Of a DNA stretch of 64,000 bases, positions 44,982-55,957 are shown one piece after another (position 1 is the first letter of the stretch; each line of letters opens with the position of its first letter). Below the pieces are notes generated by a model that had not been told where the DNA came from, did no database searches, and saw nothing but the letters and a program-made list of their open reading frames with translations. The position numbers and the translations under genes were made by a program. This DNA comes from Halomonas lysinitropha (GTDB lineage: Bacteria > Pseudomonadota > Gammaproteobacteria > Pseudomonadales > Halomonadaceae): assembly GCF_902500215.1 (NCBI RefSeq), contig NZ_CABVOU010000033.1, forward strand, positions 265,945 through 329,944. The letters run 5' to 3'.

Positions 44982-45021
44982 GAAAACGGCTACTGCGACA
45001 ATGCGCCAAGTAGCCGTTTTC
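44982..45021 (-). terminator. Rho-independent terminator downstream of tRNA-Thr
   Basis: A perfect 13-bp inverted repeat GAAAACGGCTACT / AGTAGCCGTTTTC with a 14-nt loop. On the minus strand the stem ends in TTTTC followed by TTT, 12 bp past the tRNA 3' end. The A-rich base on the other side could also make it work in the plus direction. Confidence 0.85.
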
Positions 45022-45032
45022 CATGCAGTTTC

Positions 45033-45108
45033 TGGTGCCGCAAAGAGGAGTCGAACCTCCGACCTACGCATTACGAGTGCGTTGCTCTACCAGCTGAGCT
45101 ATTGCGGC
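45033..45108 (-). tRNA. tRNA-Thr (anticodon CGT)
   Basis: A 76-nt cloverleaf with encoded CCA. The acceptor stem is GCCGCAA paired with TTGCGGC, the D arm is GCTCAGCTGGTAGAGC, the anticodon stem-loop is ACGCA-CTCGTAA-TGCGT with CGT as anticodon (reads ACG), and the T arm contains GGTTCGACTCC. The acyl-CoA thioesterase gene ends 42 bp upstream on the same strand. Confidence 0.97.
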
Positions 45109-45150
45109 AACGGTGGCATGGTAGCGTTGCTTGCGGCCCGATGCCAGACG

Positions 45151-45966
45151 TCAGCGGCGCAGCCGGGTCAGTCCCTCCTGGGCGCTGGAGGCGACCAGCC
45201 GGCCCTGGCGGTCGTAGATGCTGCCGCGGGCGAAGCCCCGTGCTCCGCCGGCCCAGGGGCTGTCCATGTCATAGAGCAGCCAGTCGTCGACCCTGATGTC
45301 ATGATGGAACCACAGGGCATGGTCGAGACTGGCGATCTGCAGCTTTGGATCTCGGAAGTCGATGCCGTGGGGTACCAGGGCGGTGGTCAGCAGGTTGAAG
45401 TCGGTGCTGTAGGCGAGCAGGTAGCGATGCAGCGCCTGATCATCGGGCAGGTCGCCGGCCAGCCGGAACCAGAGGCGTTTGCGTGCCGGACGGCCCGCTT
45501 CGGCCTCATTGCCGAGATGCAGGAATTCGATGGGATGGCCGGGAAAGCGCTCGAGGCGGCCCTCACCCTCCGCCAGCGCCTCGGGCGGGGGGACCTCGGG
45601 CATGGCAGGCTGGTGGGCGATGCTCTGCTCCTCGCCGTGGAAGGAGGCGCTGCAGAAGAAGATCGGCCGCCCCTTCTGGATGGCCGTGACACGCCGGGTG
45701 GAGAAGCTGCCGCCATCGCGCACCGCATCGACCTGGTAGACCACCGGGCGATGCGGGTCTCCCGGGCGCAAGAAGTAGCCATGCAGCGAGTGGGTTTGCC
45801 GCACTGGGTCGACGGTCTGGCTGGCCGCCGAGAGTGCCTGGCCCAGCACCTGACCTCCGAATAATTGGGGCAGGCCGAGGTCCTGGCTGCGGCCGCGGAA
45901 CAGGTTTTCCTCCAACGCCTCCAGGGAAAGCAGTTCCAACAGGGCGTTCAGGGCGTCGGGCTTCAT
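45151..45966 (-). CDS. tesB: Acyl-CoA thioesterase II (TesB)
   Basis: A 271-residue double hot-dog thioesterase that hydrolyses acyl-CoA to free acid and CoA. The start at 45966 has GGAGGAG upstream. The longer frame at 46008 lacks one. Family motifs are FGGQVLGQAL, QTHSLHGYFLRPGD, SFSTRRVTAIQKGRPIFFCSASF, and in the second half SLDHALWFHHDIRVDDWLLYDMDSPWAGGARGFARG, which contains the catalytic Asp (SLDHA). The length is close to E. coli TesB (286). Confidence 0.94.
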   Translation of the reverse strand: MKPDALNALLELLSLEALEENLFRGRSQDLGLPQLFGGQVLGQALSAASQTVDPVRQTHSLHGYFLRPGDPHRPVVYQVDAVRDGGSFSTRRVTAIQKGRPIFFCSASFHGEEQSIAHQPAMPEVPPPEALAEGEGRLERFPGHPIEFLHLGNEAEAGRPARKRLWFRLAGDLPDDQALHRYLLAYSTDFNLLTTALVPHGIDFRDPKLQIASLDHALWFHHDIRVDDWLLYDMDSPWAGGARGFARGSIYDRQGRLVASSAQEGLTRLRR

Positions 45967-46050
45967 CGTTCTCCTCCGGGGCGATGGCATGCCGGCCATC
46001 GCTACCATACGATCGTCTCAATGCCATTCAGTCTACGGGAGTTCATTACA

Positions 46051-46521
46051 TTGCGCAGCGACGAGTTCTACATGCACCGGGCGCTGGATGAGGCCCGGCG
46101 GGGGCTTGCCGCCGGCGAGGTGCCGGTGGGCGCCGTGGTGGTGGACGCCACGGGTGAAATCGTCGGCGCCGGTTTCAATGCTCCGGTGGGAGCACATGAC
46201 CCCAGCGCTCATGCCGAGATTCGGGCCCTGCGCGATGCCGGCGAGCGTCTCGGCAACTACCGGCTGGAAGGCTGCACTCTCTACGTGACCCTGGAGCCCT
46301 GCCTGATGTGTACCGGGGCGATCATCCATGCTCGCCTGGCGAGGCTGTTCTACGGGGCCGCCGAGCCGCGCAGCGGCATGGTGGAGTCGAAGGCCAATCT
46401 CTTCGCCCAGCCCTGGTTCAACCATCAAGTCGACGTTCAGGGCGGCATTCTGGCATCCAGGGCCTCCCGACTGCTCAGGGAGTTTTTCGCGACGCGCCGA
46501 GAGGAATCTTCATCAGGGTAG
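46051..46521 (+). CDS. tadA: tRNA-specific adenosine deaminase TadA
   Basis: A 156-residue zinc deaminase that converts adenosine 34 to inosine in tRNA-Arg(ACG). The zinc and catalytic residues are His54-Ala-Glu56 (HAEIRAL) and Cys84/Cys87 (PCLMC). I use a TTG start at 46051, with GGGAG nine bases upstream, giving an N-terminus like other TadA proteins. An ATG at 46021 is in frame but has no ribosome-binding site. The gene is divergent from tesB. Confidence 0.93.
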   Translation: MRSDEFYMHRALDEARRGLAAGEVPVGAVVVDATGEIVGAGFNAPVGAHDPSAHAEIRALRDAGERLGNYRLEGCTLYVTLEPCLMCTGAIIHARLARLFYGAAEPRSGMVESKANLFAQPWFNHQVDVQGGILASRASRLLREFFATRREESSSG

Positions 46522-46536
46522 CGGTTCTATCGACGG

Positions 46537-48495
46537 TCAGGGCGGCGGCGCGATGATCACCCTGTTGCGTCCCCCCGCCTTGGCCGCATAGAGCGCCTCA
46601 TCGGCGGCCTGCAGGAGAGTGTCGGTCTGCAGATCACCGCCCACCTGAGTGGTGATGCCGATGCTGATGGTAAGAGGGCTTCCATCAGCATGGCGCAGGT
46701 CGATTTGCTGTATTGCCACTCGCAGGCGCTCGGCAATGTCTCTTGCCATGATCGCGTCATGTCCCGGCAGGCAGGCGATGAATTCCTCACCCCCATAGCG
46801 CGCGAAGACCCCGTCGACCGACTCGATGATGTCTCTTCCCAGTTCGCCGATGCTCTTGAGGTAGCGGTCGCCCTGGAGATGGCCGAAGGCGTCGTTGACC
46901 TGCTTGAAATGGTCGATATCACAGATGAGTAGGCTCAGCGGACGCGTCTGGCCGTGGCGTTCCAGATCCCACATGAACTGTCGGCGATTGGGCAGCTTGG
47001 TCAGGTCATCGTGGCTGGCGAGCCACTCGACCTCCTTCTGCAATCGCGTACGACTGCGCACCTCGTGTCGCAGCTCTCGGTTCGAACGCCGCATCAGGCG
47101 CTGCTGGGTGTCCATATGTTGGTGGGCGAAGAGCACCATAAAGAGCAGATAGGCAAGCAATAGGCCGATGGTCAGGCTGACCACCGGCTGGCGGGACAGT
47201 CGGCTGAGCAGCAGGCTGAGGGTGGGTCGACTGGTCAGGGTAAGCGACAGGCCATCCAGGTCGATGGCCGAGCGGTGCTGCCAGGTGGCTAGGCGCGACG
47301 TGGCCTGGCGTTCGGCCAGTGTCCGGTCAGGCGTCATCAGGGTGAGGCCGAAATGGCTCGGATTCGTCTGGCGAAAGAGGGTGTCTGCCAGGGCCGGCAG
47401 GCTGACCACCATGCCGACGGCACCTCGCGGCCTTTGGGAGTCATCGTCGAGAACCGGCAGGTAGTGGATGATGCCGGGCTCGCCTTGAAGGAGATCGATG
47501 ATGCCGGTGCGCCCCATCTCGCCGTTGGAGAGAGCCTCTTCAAGCGCAGAGCGTCCGGCGGGCTGTTCATCGAAGAGTCGCCTGCCCAGCAGGCGCTGAT
47601 TGGTCGCATTGGCGGGATGGACTCGCCGAATTCGGCTATCGGTATCGATGAAGGCGATGTTCAGGAAGTACTGGAAGTCCTGATGGTAGGGCGCTGCCTG
47701 AGCTGCCCATTGACCCCCTGTGGGAAGGGTGTCCTGCAACTGCCAGCTATTGGCAAACCGCTGCATCGCCTGGAGGTGATCGCGGATTTCCAGTGACAGG
47801 GATTCCGCAAGGCGTTGGCTTTGAGCCTGCGTTTCCGCATGGAGGTTGCCTTCCACCAGTGTCTTCTGCTGGTGCCAGAACAGCAGCGTCAGGCAAGCCA
47901 GCAGAACACCGGCGGGTAGGGCGCGCTTCAGGCCAGGAAGATGCCCTCGCCAGTTGACTGCCACACCGCTTAGCTGGGCGGCCAGCAGGCTCCAGAGGGC
48001 AGCCTGCTCCAGGGCCGAACCGGTCAGCGAGAGCAGATTGGTGGCGTGCCAGGTTTCGACACCTTGCATGACCAGGAGGATCGCGGTCATGGCCAGCAGC
48101 TGGGGCGCCCCCAGATTGGCGCGGGTCCGCACCAGCAGGCTAGCGATCAGCATGATCAGGCAGAGGATGACCAGCAAGGGGGGGCGCCAGTCGACGATCA
48201 GGCTGCCGGCTGTCCACCCCTCAACCTGCCGATTCCAGGCGGAATGGGAAATCCAGTATTCCGGTATCAGGAAGCTGGCCAGGGCGGGGATGAGTACCAT
48301 CAGAACCGCCAGCCCTGTCCCGCGCGCCAGTGCCGGGCGGCGATGATGCCAGGCGAGCTGGCAAAGTGCCGTAGCGACAATCGGCAGCGAGCCGGTCAGG
48401 GAGAGGACTGTCCCTGGGGCCGTCCAGTCGAGCAGCGAGGCAAGCAACGCCAGGAGTAGCGCCAGAAGATTCAGGTTGATGGCAGGTCGACTCAC
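46537..48495 (-). CDS. Membrane CHASE-GGDEF diguanylate cyclase
   Basis: A 652-residue protein. About seven hydrophobic segments occupy residues 8-215, followed by a CHASE-like extracytoplasmic sensor (about 220-415: SLEIRDHLQAMQRFANSWQL, FIDTDSRIRRVHPANATNQ, GIIHYLPVLDDD), a further helix (about 430-450), a short coiled coil and a GGDEF domain (about 485-645). The site is an intact GGEEF (ARYGGEEFIACL), so c-di-GMP synthesis is expected. The start is a GTG. It begins 15 bp after the stop of the second mltF, which suggests a two-gene operon linking cell-wall turnover and signalling. Confidence 0.88.
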   Translation of the reverse strand: MSRPAINLNLLALLLALLASLLDWTAPGTVLSLTGSLPIVATALCQLAWHHRRPALARGTGLAVLMVLIPALASFLIPEYWISHSAWNRQVEGWTAGSLIVDWRPPLLVILCLIMLIASLLVRTRANLGAPQLLAMTAILLVMQGVETWHATNLLSLTGSALEQAALWSLLAAQLSGVAVNWRGHLPGLKRALPAGVLLACLTLLFWHQQKTLVEGNLHAETQAQSQRLAESLSLEIRDHLQAMQRFANSWQLQDTLPTGGQWAAQAAPYHQDFQYFLNIAFIDTDSRIRRVHPANATNQRLLGRRLFDEQPAGRSALEEALSNGEMGRTGIIDLLQGEPGIIHYLPVLDDDSQRPRGAVGMVVSLPALADTLFRQTNPSHFGLTLMTPDRTLAERQATSRLATWQHRSAIDLDGLSLTLTSRPTLSLLLSRLSRQPVVSLTIGLLLAYLLFMVLFAHQHMDTQQRLMRRSNRELRHEVRSRTRLQKEVEWLASHDDLTKLPNRRQFMWDLERHGQTRPLSLLICDIDHFKQVNDAFGHLQGDRYLKSIGELGRDIIESVDGVFARYGGEEFIACLPGHDAIMARDIAERLRVAIQQIDLRHADGSPLTISIGITTQVGGDLQTDTLLQAADEALYAAKAGGRNRVIIAPPP

Positions 48496-48510
48496 CTCGG
48501 TCCAGCTCGA

Positions 48511-50007
48511 TCAGGAGTTGGGAGGAATAAGCTGGAAGACATCGCTGTCGATGCCATCCGGCAGGCGAGCATTGAGTTCATGAAACTGCTCCTGGCTGCG
48601 ATCAAGGTAGGCCAGGATCTCGTAATAGCGGCGGATGTTCCGCACATAGATCACCGGTTCGCCACCACGAGCATAGCCGTGTCGTGTCTTGCTGTGCCAT
48701 TCCCGCTCCTGGAGCAGCGGTAGCGATTCGCGGACGTCGCCCCAATGGTCAGGGTTGTCACCACGCTGCTCGGTGATCTTGCGGGCATCGTAGAGATGGC
48801 CCAGGCCGACATTGTAGGCGGCCATGGCCATGAACAGGCGGTCGTCGCCCTGGATCGATTCGGGCAGCCGCTCGACCAGTTGGCGCAGGTAGCGGGCACC
48901 GCCGTGGATGCTCTGGGCGGAGTCGAGGCGATTGTCGACGCCCAGATCGCCGGCGGTCGCATTGGTCAGCATCATCAGCCCGCGCACGCCGGTGGGCGAG
49001 GTGGCTTCGGGGTCCCAGTGCGACTCCTGGTAGCCCACGGCGGCCAGCAGCTTCCAGTCGAAGCCGGAATGGCGAGCGGCCTCGCGGAACAGTTCGGTGT
49101 AGCGCGGCAAGCGCTCGCGGGCTTGCTGGATGAACGTGCGCGCGCCGACATACTCGAGATAGTCGTCATGGTCGAAATAGCTGGCCACCAGGGCGTCGAG
49201 CTCGCCGTCGCGACGCAGGTCATCGAGGAACCGGTTGGCGGCATTGACCAGCCCCAGGCCCCGTCCGGCGGGGAAGGCCCAGGCCAGGGAAAGCGGCTTG
49301 CCGAGGGTGAAGCCGTCCTCGACCTCGGGAAAGAAAAGACGGTTGAGGCGGAACTGATGTTCGAAGATCACCGCCGCATCCAGGGAGCCTTCAGCCACCT
49401 GGCCCAGCAGCTCGGCCACTTCCAGTTCGCCGGATTCCTTCCAGCTCAGCCCGGAATGCTTGGCCTGTAATTCGCGGAGCGCTCGGTCGGTGCCGGACCC
49501 GCGCAGGGTGCCGATCTCCAGTCCCTCGAGCTCTTCGATCGTTTCCGGCGGGTGCAGGCCACGTCGATAGACCAGCAGCGGTTGCAGCAGCATGATGGGC
49601 CGGCTGAAGAGCAGCCCTTCCAGCATCGGGTCCAGGGGCAGAGCGGCGGCGCCCAGGTCCCCTTCCTCGCGCACGGCATCCAGCACGCCCTGTATGTGGT
49701 GGTCGGCATCCAGGGTCAAGCTGACCCCCAGGTGGTTGGCGAAGCGCCGCACCAGTTCGTACTCGAAACCGGTGGGGCCCTGGCGTCCTTCATAATAGGT
49801 GGTGGGGGTGTTGCGGGTGTGCAAGCTGAGGAAGTCTCGCGCCAGTATCTCCCTCAGGTGCGAGCCCTCGGGCGTACCGGAACGTCCGGGCAAGAGCGCT
49901 AGCAGGAGAGCGCTGCACAGGAAGGCGGTCCAGCGCCAGTAGCGCCGGGCAGGGTCGGTCGCGAATGCGGGCATATAAGCGTTGAGCGGCAATGAGATCC
50001 TCAACAT
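48511..50007 (-). CDS. mltF: Membrane-bound lytic murein transglycosylase F (second copy)
   Basis: A 498-residue MltF with a hydrophobic N-terminal segment ([16 protein letters not shown]), a solute-binding-like domain (about 55-275) and an SLT domain with the catalytic Glu in GYQESHWDP, then [16 protein letters not shown] and [13 protein letters not shown]. There is no lipobox Cys after the helix, in contrast to the copy at 438-1835, so it may be anchored by an uncleaved signal. It lies divergent from purL, as mltF does in E. coli, so this is the positional orthologue. The start is uncertain (ATG 50007 or 49974). Confidence 0.9.
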   Translation of the reverse strand: MLRISLPLNAYMPAFATDPARRYWRWTAFLCSALLLALLPGRSGTPEGSHLREILARDFLSLHTRNTPTTYYEGRQGPTGFEYELVRRFANHLGVSLTLDADHHIQGVLDAVREEGDLGAAALPLDPMLEGLLFSRPIMLLQPLLVYRRGLHPPETIEELEGLEIGTLRGSGTDRALRELQAKHSGLSWKESGELEVAELLGQVAEGSLDAAVIFEHQFRLNRLFFPEVEDGFTLGKPLSLAWAFPAGRGLGLVNAANRFLDDLRRDGELDALVASYFDHDDYLEYVGARTFIQQARERLPRYTELFREAARHSGFDWKLLAAVGYQESHWDPEATSPTGVRGLMMLTNATAGDLGVDNRLDSAQSIHGGARYLRQLVERLPESIQGDDRLFMAMAAYNVGLGHLYDARKITEQRGDNPDHWGDVRESLPLLQEREWHSKTRHGYARGGEPVIYVRNIRRYYEILAYLDRSQEQFHELNARLPDGIDSDVFQLIPPNS

Positions 50008-50130
50008 TAACCAGCTTGCTGGCGGCTGTCACCTGAGTCGATTTCTCGCACTCGGCGCTTTCCAGTATCATGTGCCCTCGCTGCCGCCGGCCGCGGCCCC
50101 GAATTCCCCTGTTTTCAGAGGCTCCAGGAT

Positions 50131-53100
50131 ATGCTCGAACTGCGAGGCGCGCCCGCCCTATCTGCTTTCCGTCATGCCAAGCTGCTGGACGCCCTGCGCG
50201 CATCCGTTCCCGAGGTCGAATCCCTGCACGCCGACCATGTCCATTTCATCGACCATGACGGCGAGTTGGGGAACGACGAACGTCGCCTTCTCGAGCAACT
50301 GCTCGACTACGGCCCCGAGCGAAAGGACCAGGGCCGCGCTGAAGGCCAGCTGTTCCTGGTGGTGCCGCGTATCGGCACTCAGTCGCCCTGGTCCTCGAAG
50401 GCCACCGATATTGCCCACAACTGCGGGCTTGCCAGGGTGCAGCGCATCGAGCGCGGCGTTGCCTACCGGGTGAAGGTCGCCGGCACCCTCAACGAGGAAG
50501 CCTTCGAGCAGATCAAGGCGGCCCTGCACGACCGCATGACCGAGAGCGTGCTCGCCGATGCCTCCGATGCCGTCAAGCTCTTTGCCTGCCATGAGCCGGC
50601 ACCGCTGGGCAGTGTCGATGTGCTCGAAGGGGGGCGGCAGGCGCTGGCTACTGCCAACGCCGAGTTGGGGCTGGCGCTGGCCGAGGATGAGATCGACTAC
50701 CTGGTCGAGGCGTTCCGCGACCTGGGCCGCAACCCCACGGACGTCGAGCTGATGATGTTCGCCCAGGCCAATTCGGAGCATTGCCGCCACAAGATCTTCA
50801 ACGCCGACTGGGTGGTCGACGGCGAAGCGCAGAGTCACTCGCTGTTCGGGATGATCAAGCACACCCACGAGTGCTCGCCCGGCGACATTCTCTCCGCCTA
50901 TAGCGACAACGCCGCGGTGATCAAAGGCTCAGAGGCCCCGCGCTTCTTTCCGGCGCCGCTCACCGGCAAGCAGGACGAACGCGCCGTCTATGGCAGCACC
51001 CGGGAGCCGATCCAGATCCTGATGAAGGTGGAGACCCACAACCACCCGACGGCCATCGCGCCGCACCCGGGGGCGGCCACTGGCGCCGGTGGCGAGATCC
51101 GCGACGAGGGCGCCACCGGCATCGGCGGCAAGCCCAAGGCGGGTCTGACCGGTTTCACCGTCTCCAACCTGCGCATCCCCGAGTTCGTGCAGCCCTGGGA
51201 GGCCTTCGACTACGGCAAGCCCGAGCGTATCCAGTCCGCGCTCGAGATCATGCTCGAGGCCCCCATCGGCGGTGCCGCCTTCAACAACGAGTTCGGCCGG
51301 CCGAATCTCGCTGGAGTCTTCCGGACCTACGAGCAGGACACCCTGGGGCGCGACGGCATCGAGCGTCGCGGTTACCACAAGCCGATCATGCTCGCCGGCG
51401 GCTATGGCAATATCCGCGATGGCCATGTCCAGAAGGGCGAGATCCCGGTGGGCGGCAAGCTGATCGTGATGGGCGGGCCGGCCATGCTGATCGGCCTGGG
51501 CGGCGGTGCGGCTTCCTCCATGGCCTCGGGAGTTTCCAGTGCCGACCTGGACTTCGCTTCGGTGCAGCGTGGCAATCCCGAGATGGAGCGTCGCGCCCAG
51601 GAGGTCATCGACCGCTGCTGGGCACTTGGCGAGAAGAACCCCGTCCGCTTCATCCACGACGTCGGTGCCGGCGGTCTTTCCAACGCCCTTCCGGAGCTGG
51701 TCAAGGACGGCGAGCGCGGCGGCCTGTTCGACCTGCGTGCCGTACCCAACGCCGAGCCCGGCATGAGCCCGCTGGAAATATGGTGCAACGAGGCCCAGGA
51801 GCGCTATGTGCTGGCGGTAGCCCCTGAGGATCTCGATAGCTTCGAGACACTGTGCAAGCGCGAGCGTTGCCCCTATGCGGTGGTGGGCGAGGCGACCGAG
51901 GCGCACCGTCTGGCGGTCACCGACGGCCACTTCCAGAGCCAGCCGATCGACCTGCCGATGAGCGTGCTGTTCGGCAAGCCACCGAAGATGACCCGCGAAT
52001 TTCACCGCCAGGCCAATACGCTGTCCGGGGTGATGCTCGACAACCTCGATCTGCGCGAGGCCATGGACCGGGTGCTGCGCCTGCCGGCCGTGGCTTCCAA
52101 GAGCTTCCTGATCACCATCGGCGACCGCTCCATCACCGGGCAGGTGGCCCGCGATCAGATGGTTGGCCCCTGGCAGGTGCCGGTAGCCGATGTCGCCGTG
52201 ACCACGGCAAGCTTCGACACCCATGCCGGCGAGGCCATGGCCATGGGCGAGCGGCCGCCGGTAGCGCTGATCGACCCGGCGGCCAGCGCCCGCCTGGCCG
52301 TGGCCGAAGCGATCACCAACCTGGCCGCCGCACCCATCGACAAGCTCTCCGACATCAAGCTCTCCGCCAACTGGATGTGCGCCGCCGACTCTCCGGGCGA
52401 GAACCAGGCCTTGTATGACGCCGTCCACGCCGTGGGTATGGAACTCTGCCCGGCGCTGGGCATCGCCATTCCGGTGGGCAAGGATTCGATGTCCATGCGT
52501 ACCGCCTGGCAGGAAGAGAAAGGCTCTGGTGAGGAGCAGGGCGAGAGGGAAGAGAAGAGCGTCACCTCGCCGCTGTCGCTGTCCATCACCGGTTTCGCGC
52601 CGGTCACCGATGCCATGCGGACCCTGACCCCGCAGATCAACCTGGAACAGGATGAATCGGACCTGCTGCTGATCGACCTGGGTGGCGGACAGAATCGCCT
52701 GGGGGGTTCGGCCCTGGCTCAGGTCTACGGCCAGGTAGGCAACGAGTGTCCGGACCTGGACGATCCCGAGGATCTCAAGGCGTTCTTCGCGGTGATCCAG
52801 GGGCTCAACGCCGAGGGAAAGCTGCTGGCTTACCATGACCGCAGCGACGGCGGCCTGCTGGTGACCCTGCTTGAGATGGCCTTCGCCGCCCATGCGGGAC
52901 TCGAGATCAAGCTCGACTGGCTGAGTGACGAACCCGTCGACGCCTTCAACGCCCTCTTCGCCGAGGAGCCCGGCGCGGTGATCCAGGTGAACCGCAAGGA
53001 CACCGAGGCGGTGCTGGCCCAGTTCGCCGCCGCCGGCATCGAGACGTGCGGCGTCATTGCCCGGCCGCGCTACGACGACCAGGTGCGAGTGACCCTCTTC

Positions 53101-54078
53101 GAGGAGCCGCTGCTGGAGACCACCCGGCTGCTGGCCGAACGCACCTGGGCCGAGACGAGCTTCCGCTTGCAGGCGCTGCGTGACAACGCCGACTGCGCCA
53201 AGAGCGAGTTCGACGGCCTGCTCGATGGCCGCGACCCGGGCCTCTCCGCCCAGCCGACCTTCGAGGTCGACGATGACATCACCGCCCCTTATGTCAACAA
53301 GGCCCGCCCGGCGGTAGCCGTGCTGCGTGAGCAGGGGGTCAACGGCCAGCTGGAGATGGCCTGGGCCTTCGACCGGGCCGGTTTCGAGGCGGTTGACGTG
53401 CACATGAGCGATATCCTGGAAGGGCGGGTGTCGCTGGAGGCGTTCAAGGGCCTGGTGGCCTGCGGCGGCTTCTCCTATGGCGACGTGCTGGGGGCCGGTG
53501 GCGGCTGGGCCAAGTCGGTGCTGTTCAATCCCCTGGCGCGGGAACAGTTCGCGGCCTTCTTCGAGCGCGACGACAGCTTCTCGCTGGGGGTATGCAACGG
53601 TTGCCAGATGCTCGCCCAGTTAAAGGAGCTGATTCCCGGCGCCGAGACCTGGCCGCGCTTCGTGCGTAACGAGTCCGAGCAGTTCGAGGCCAGGGTCTCC
53701 ATGGTGCAGGTCGAGCAGAGCCCATCGATCCTGCTGGCTGGCATGGAGGGCTCGCGCCTGCCGATTGCCGTGGCCCACGGTGAAGGCCGCGCCGAGTTCC
53801 GTGACAGCGCCCACCTGCGCAGCATCCAGGGCAGCAGCCAGGTCGCCCTGCGTTTCCTGGACAACCATGGCCAGGTGACCACCCGCTATCCGGCCAATCC
53901 CAATGGCTCGCCTTCGGGGATTACCGGCCTGACCACGCCCGACGGACGCGTCACCATCATGATGCCGCACCCCGAGCGGGTGGTGCGCGCAGTTACCAAC
54001 TCCTGGCGTCCCGCCGAGTGGACCCGTGACGGTGCCTGGATGCGCCTGTTTCGCAACGCGCGGGTCTGGCTGGGCTGA
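50131..54078 (+). CDS. purL: Phosphoribosylformylglycinamidine synthase PurL
   Basis: A 1315-residue large-type FGAM synthase, the fourth step of purine synthesis. It uses glutamine and ATP to convert FGAR to FGAM. The N-terminus [14 protein letters not shown] is typical. The synthase region includes [18 protein letters not shown] and [18 protein letters not shown]. The C-terminal glutaminase has the catalytic Cys in [10 protein letters not shown] and the His/Glu in MPHPERV. A charged, Glu-rich insert (about 790-805, [15 protein letters not shown]) follows SMSMRTAWQ and is longer than in E. coli. The stop overlaps the radD ATG by one base. Confidence 0.96.
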   Translation: MLELRGAPALSAFRHAKLLDALRASVPEVESLHADHVHFIDHDGELGNDERRLLEQLLDYGPERKDQGRAEGQLFLVVPRIGTQSPWSSKATDIAHNCGLARVQRIERGVAYRVKVAGTLNEEAFEQIKAALHDRMTESVLADASDAVKLFACHEPAPLGSVDVLEGGRQALATANAELGLALAEDEIDYLVEAFRDLGRNPTDVELMMFAQANSEHCRHKIFNADWVVDGEAQSHSLFGMIKHTHECSPGDILSAYSDNAAVIKGSEAPRFFPAPLTGKQDERAVYGSTREPIQILMKVETHNHPTAIAPHPGAATGAGGEIRDEGATGIGGKPKAGLTGFTVSNLRIPEFVQPWEAFDYGKPERIQSALEIMLEAPIGGAAFNNEFGRPNLAGVFRTYEQDTLGRDGIERRGYHKPIMLAGGYGNIRDGHVQKGEIPVGGKLIVMGGPAMLIGLGGGAASSMASGVSSADLDFASVQRGNPEMERRAQEVIDRCWALGEKNPVRFIHDVGAGGLSNALPELVKDGERGGLFDLRAVPNAEPGMSPLEIWCNEAQERYVLAVAPEDLDSFETLCKRERCPYAVVGEATEAHRLAVTDGHFQSQPIDLPMSVLFGKPPKMTREFHRQANTLSGVMLDNLDLREAMDRVLRLPAVASKSFLITIGDRSITGQVARDQMVGPWQVPVADVAVTTASFDTHAGEAMAMGERPPVALIDPAASARLAVAEAITNLAAAPIDKLSDIKLSANWMCAADSPGENQALYDAVHAVGMELCPALGIAIPVGKDSMSMRTAWQEEKGSGEEQGEREEKSVTSPLSLSITGFAPVTDAMRTLTPQINLEQDESDLLLIDLGGGQNRLGGSALAQVYGQVGNECPDLDDPEDLKAFFAVIQGLNAEGKLLAYHDRSDGGLLVTLLEMAFAAHAGLEIKLDWLSDEPVDAFNALFAEEPGAVIQVNRKDTEAVLAQFAAAGIETCGVIARPRYDDQVRVTLFEEPLLETTRLLAERTWAETSFRLQALRDNADCAKSEFDGLLDGRDPGLSAQPTFEVDDDITAPYVNKARPAVAVLREQGVNGQLEMAWAFDRAGFEAVDVHMSDILEGRVSLEAFKGLVACGGFSYGDVLGAGGGWAKSVLFNPLAREQFAAFFERDDSFSLGVCNGCQMLAQLKELIPGAETWPRFVRNESEQFEARVSMVQVEQSPSILLAGMEGSRLPIAVAHGEGRAEFRDSAHLRSIQGSSQVALRFLDNHGQVTTRYPANPNGSPSGITGLTTPDGRVTIMMPHPERVVRAVTNSWRPAEWTRDGAWMRLFRNARVWLG

Positions 54079-55940
54079 TGCTTGCCGGCCAGCATGGCGA
54101 GCAAGTGCCCTGGCCGGCGATTTCCGACCCTTCTGGCTTGGCGCCCCCGACCCTGCGCCCCTACCAGCAGGCGTCCGTATGCAGGGTCGTCGAGCATTTT
54201 CGCGGCTCCAGTGATCCGGCGGTGGTGGTGTTGCCCACCGGTAGCGGCAAGTCGCTAGTGATCGCCGAGCTGGCGCGCCTGGCCCGGGGGCGGGTACTGG
54301 TGCTGGCCCATGTGCGCGAGCTGGTGGAGCAGAACCACGCCAAGTACCGGGCCTATGGCCTGGAGGCCGACATCTTCAGCGCCGGCCTGGGGCGCAAGGA
54401 GGCCGGCCGTCAGGTAGTCTTCGGTTCGGTGCAGTCGGTGGTGCGCGGGCTGGAGCACTTCGACAATGGAAGCTTCACGCTACTGGTGATCGACGAGTGC
54501 CATCGGGTGTCGCCAGCGGAGGACTCCAGCTATCGCCAGGTGATCGATCGCCTGCGGGCGGCCAACCCGCACCTCAAGATCCTCGGCCTCACGGCGACCC
54601 CCTATCGGCTGGGTCAGGGCTTCATCTACCACCGTCACTATCACGGCATGGTGCGCGGCGAAGAAAATGCCTTCTTTCGCGACTGTGTCTTCGAGCAGCC
54701 GCTGCGGCTGATGGTCAAGCAGGGCTACCTGGCCGAGCCGCGGCGCATCGATGCGGCGGTGGAGAGATATGATTTCTCGGCGCTCACGCCAGGGACGAGC
54801 GGCCTGTTCCGGGAGGAGGAGCTCAACCGCTTCGTGGCGGGCCACCGGGCCACCCCGGGCATCATCGCCGAGGTGGTGGAGCGCGCCCGCGACCGCCAGG
54901 GGGTGATGCTCTTCGCTGCAAGTGTCGCCCATGCCGAGGAGATCCTCGGCTACCTGCCGGCGGGGGAGGCGGCGCTGGTCACCGGCGAGACGCCCTCCAT
55001 CGAGCGCGAGCGGCTCATCGGCGCCTTCAAGGCCCGCGCGCTCAAGTATCTGGTCAACGTGGCGGTGCTCACCACCGGCTTCGATGCGCCCCACGTGGAC
55101 CTGATCGCCATCCTGCGCCCCACCGAGTCGGTGAGCCTCTACCAGCAGATCGTCGGTCGCGGCCTGCGTCTCGAGCCGGGCAAGCGCGACTGCCTGATCC
55201 TCGACTATGCCGGCAATCCCTGGGATCTCTATGCCCCGGAAGTGGGTTCGCCGAGGCCTGCCAGCGATGCTGAACCGGTGCAGGTCGAATGTCCGGCCTG
55301 CGGCCATGCCAATCTCTTCTGGGGCAAGCGTGACGGTGACCTGGTAATCGAGCACTTCGGCCGCCGCTGCCAGGGCTTGGTTCTTTCTAGTCGCGCCCGA
55401 CCCCGCGCGAAAAGCGAAAAATCAACGTCGACGATGCCCTCGATGGAGCAATGTTCGTTTCGCTTTCGCTTCAAGGTGTGCCCCGGCTGCGGCGCCGAGA
55501 ACGATATCGCCGCCCGGAGCTGTCATGGCTGCACGCAGCTTCTGATCGATGCCGACGACAAGCTCAAGGAGGCGCTGCGCCTGCGCGACGCCCGGGTGCT
55601 GCGCGTCGCCGGCATGCAGCTCGAGGCCACCGTCAACGGCCGCGGCATGGCCCGCCTCAAGGTAACCTATCACGACGAGGATGGTGCCACGCTCTCCGAG
55701 TGGTTCGCGCTGGAGACACCGGCCCAGCGCGCCGCCTTCGCCGCGGCCTTTCTCCGTAATCATCTGCGTGCCCCGGGCGTGCCCTTCCGCCCCACCACCC
55801 CCGCCGAGCTGATCGCCGAGCGCCGCCGCCTGGGCGACGGCGACTTCGTGGTGGGCCGCAAGGTAGGGCGCCAATGGCAGGTACGCGAGAAGCTCTTCGA
55901 CTACAGGGGGCGCTATCGCACGGCCACGGGTGTCGAGTAA
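54078..55940 (+). CDS. radD: RadD/YejH-like superfamily II helicase
   Basis: A 620-residue ATPase of the RadD (YejH) type, involved in double-strand-break repair. The first helicase domain has LRPYQQASV, Walker A PTGSGKS and DECH. The second has [35 protein letters not shown]-terminal zinc module has [10 protein letters not shown], then RCQG and [18 protein letters not shown]. Between RCQG and the CPGC pair there is an odd basic/Ser-rich run ([20 protein letters not shown]) where relatives usually have a short acidic loop. The ATG overlaps the purL TGA. Confidence 0.88.
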   Translation: MLAGQHGEQVPWPAISDPSGLAPPTLRPYQQASVCRVVEHFRGSSDPAVVVLPTGSGKSLVIAELARLARGRVLVLAHVRELVEQNHAKYRAYGLEADIFSAGLGRKEAGRQVVFGSVQSVVRGLEHFDNGSFTLLVIDECHRVSPAEDSSYRQVIDRLRAANPHLKILGLTATPYRLGQGFIYHRHYHGMVRGEENAFFRDCVFEQPLRLMVKQGYLAEPRRIDAAVERYDFSALTPGTSGLFREEELNRFVAGHRATPGIIAEVVERARDRQGVMLFAASVAHAEEILGYLPAGEAALVTGETPSIERERLIGAFKARALKYLVNVAVLTTGFDAPHVDLIAILRPTESVSLYQQIVGRGLRLEPGKRDCLILDYAGNPWDLYAPEVGSPRPASDAEPVQVECPACGHANLFWGKRDGDLVIEHFGRRCQGLVLSSRARPRAKSEKSTSTMPSMEQCSFRFRFKVCPGCGAENDIAARSCHGCTQLLIDADDKLKEALRLRDARVLRVAGMQLEATVNGRGMARLKVTYHDEDGATLSEWFALETPAQRAAFAAAFLRNHLRAPGVPFRPTTPAELIAERRRLGDGDFVVGRKVGRQWQVREKLFDYRGRYRTATGVE

Positions 55941-55957
55941 GACAACGGGGAGTCTCG

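Noticed and set aside
50929..53403. 824-residue minus-strand frame opposite purL
   Set aside because: PurL is unambiguous in the other direction. The long antisense frame reflects codon bias and is not a second gene.
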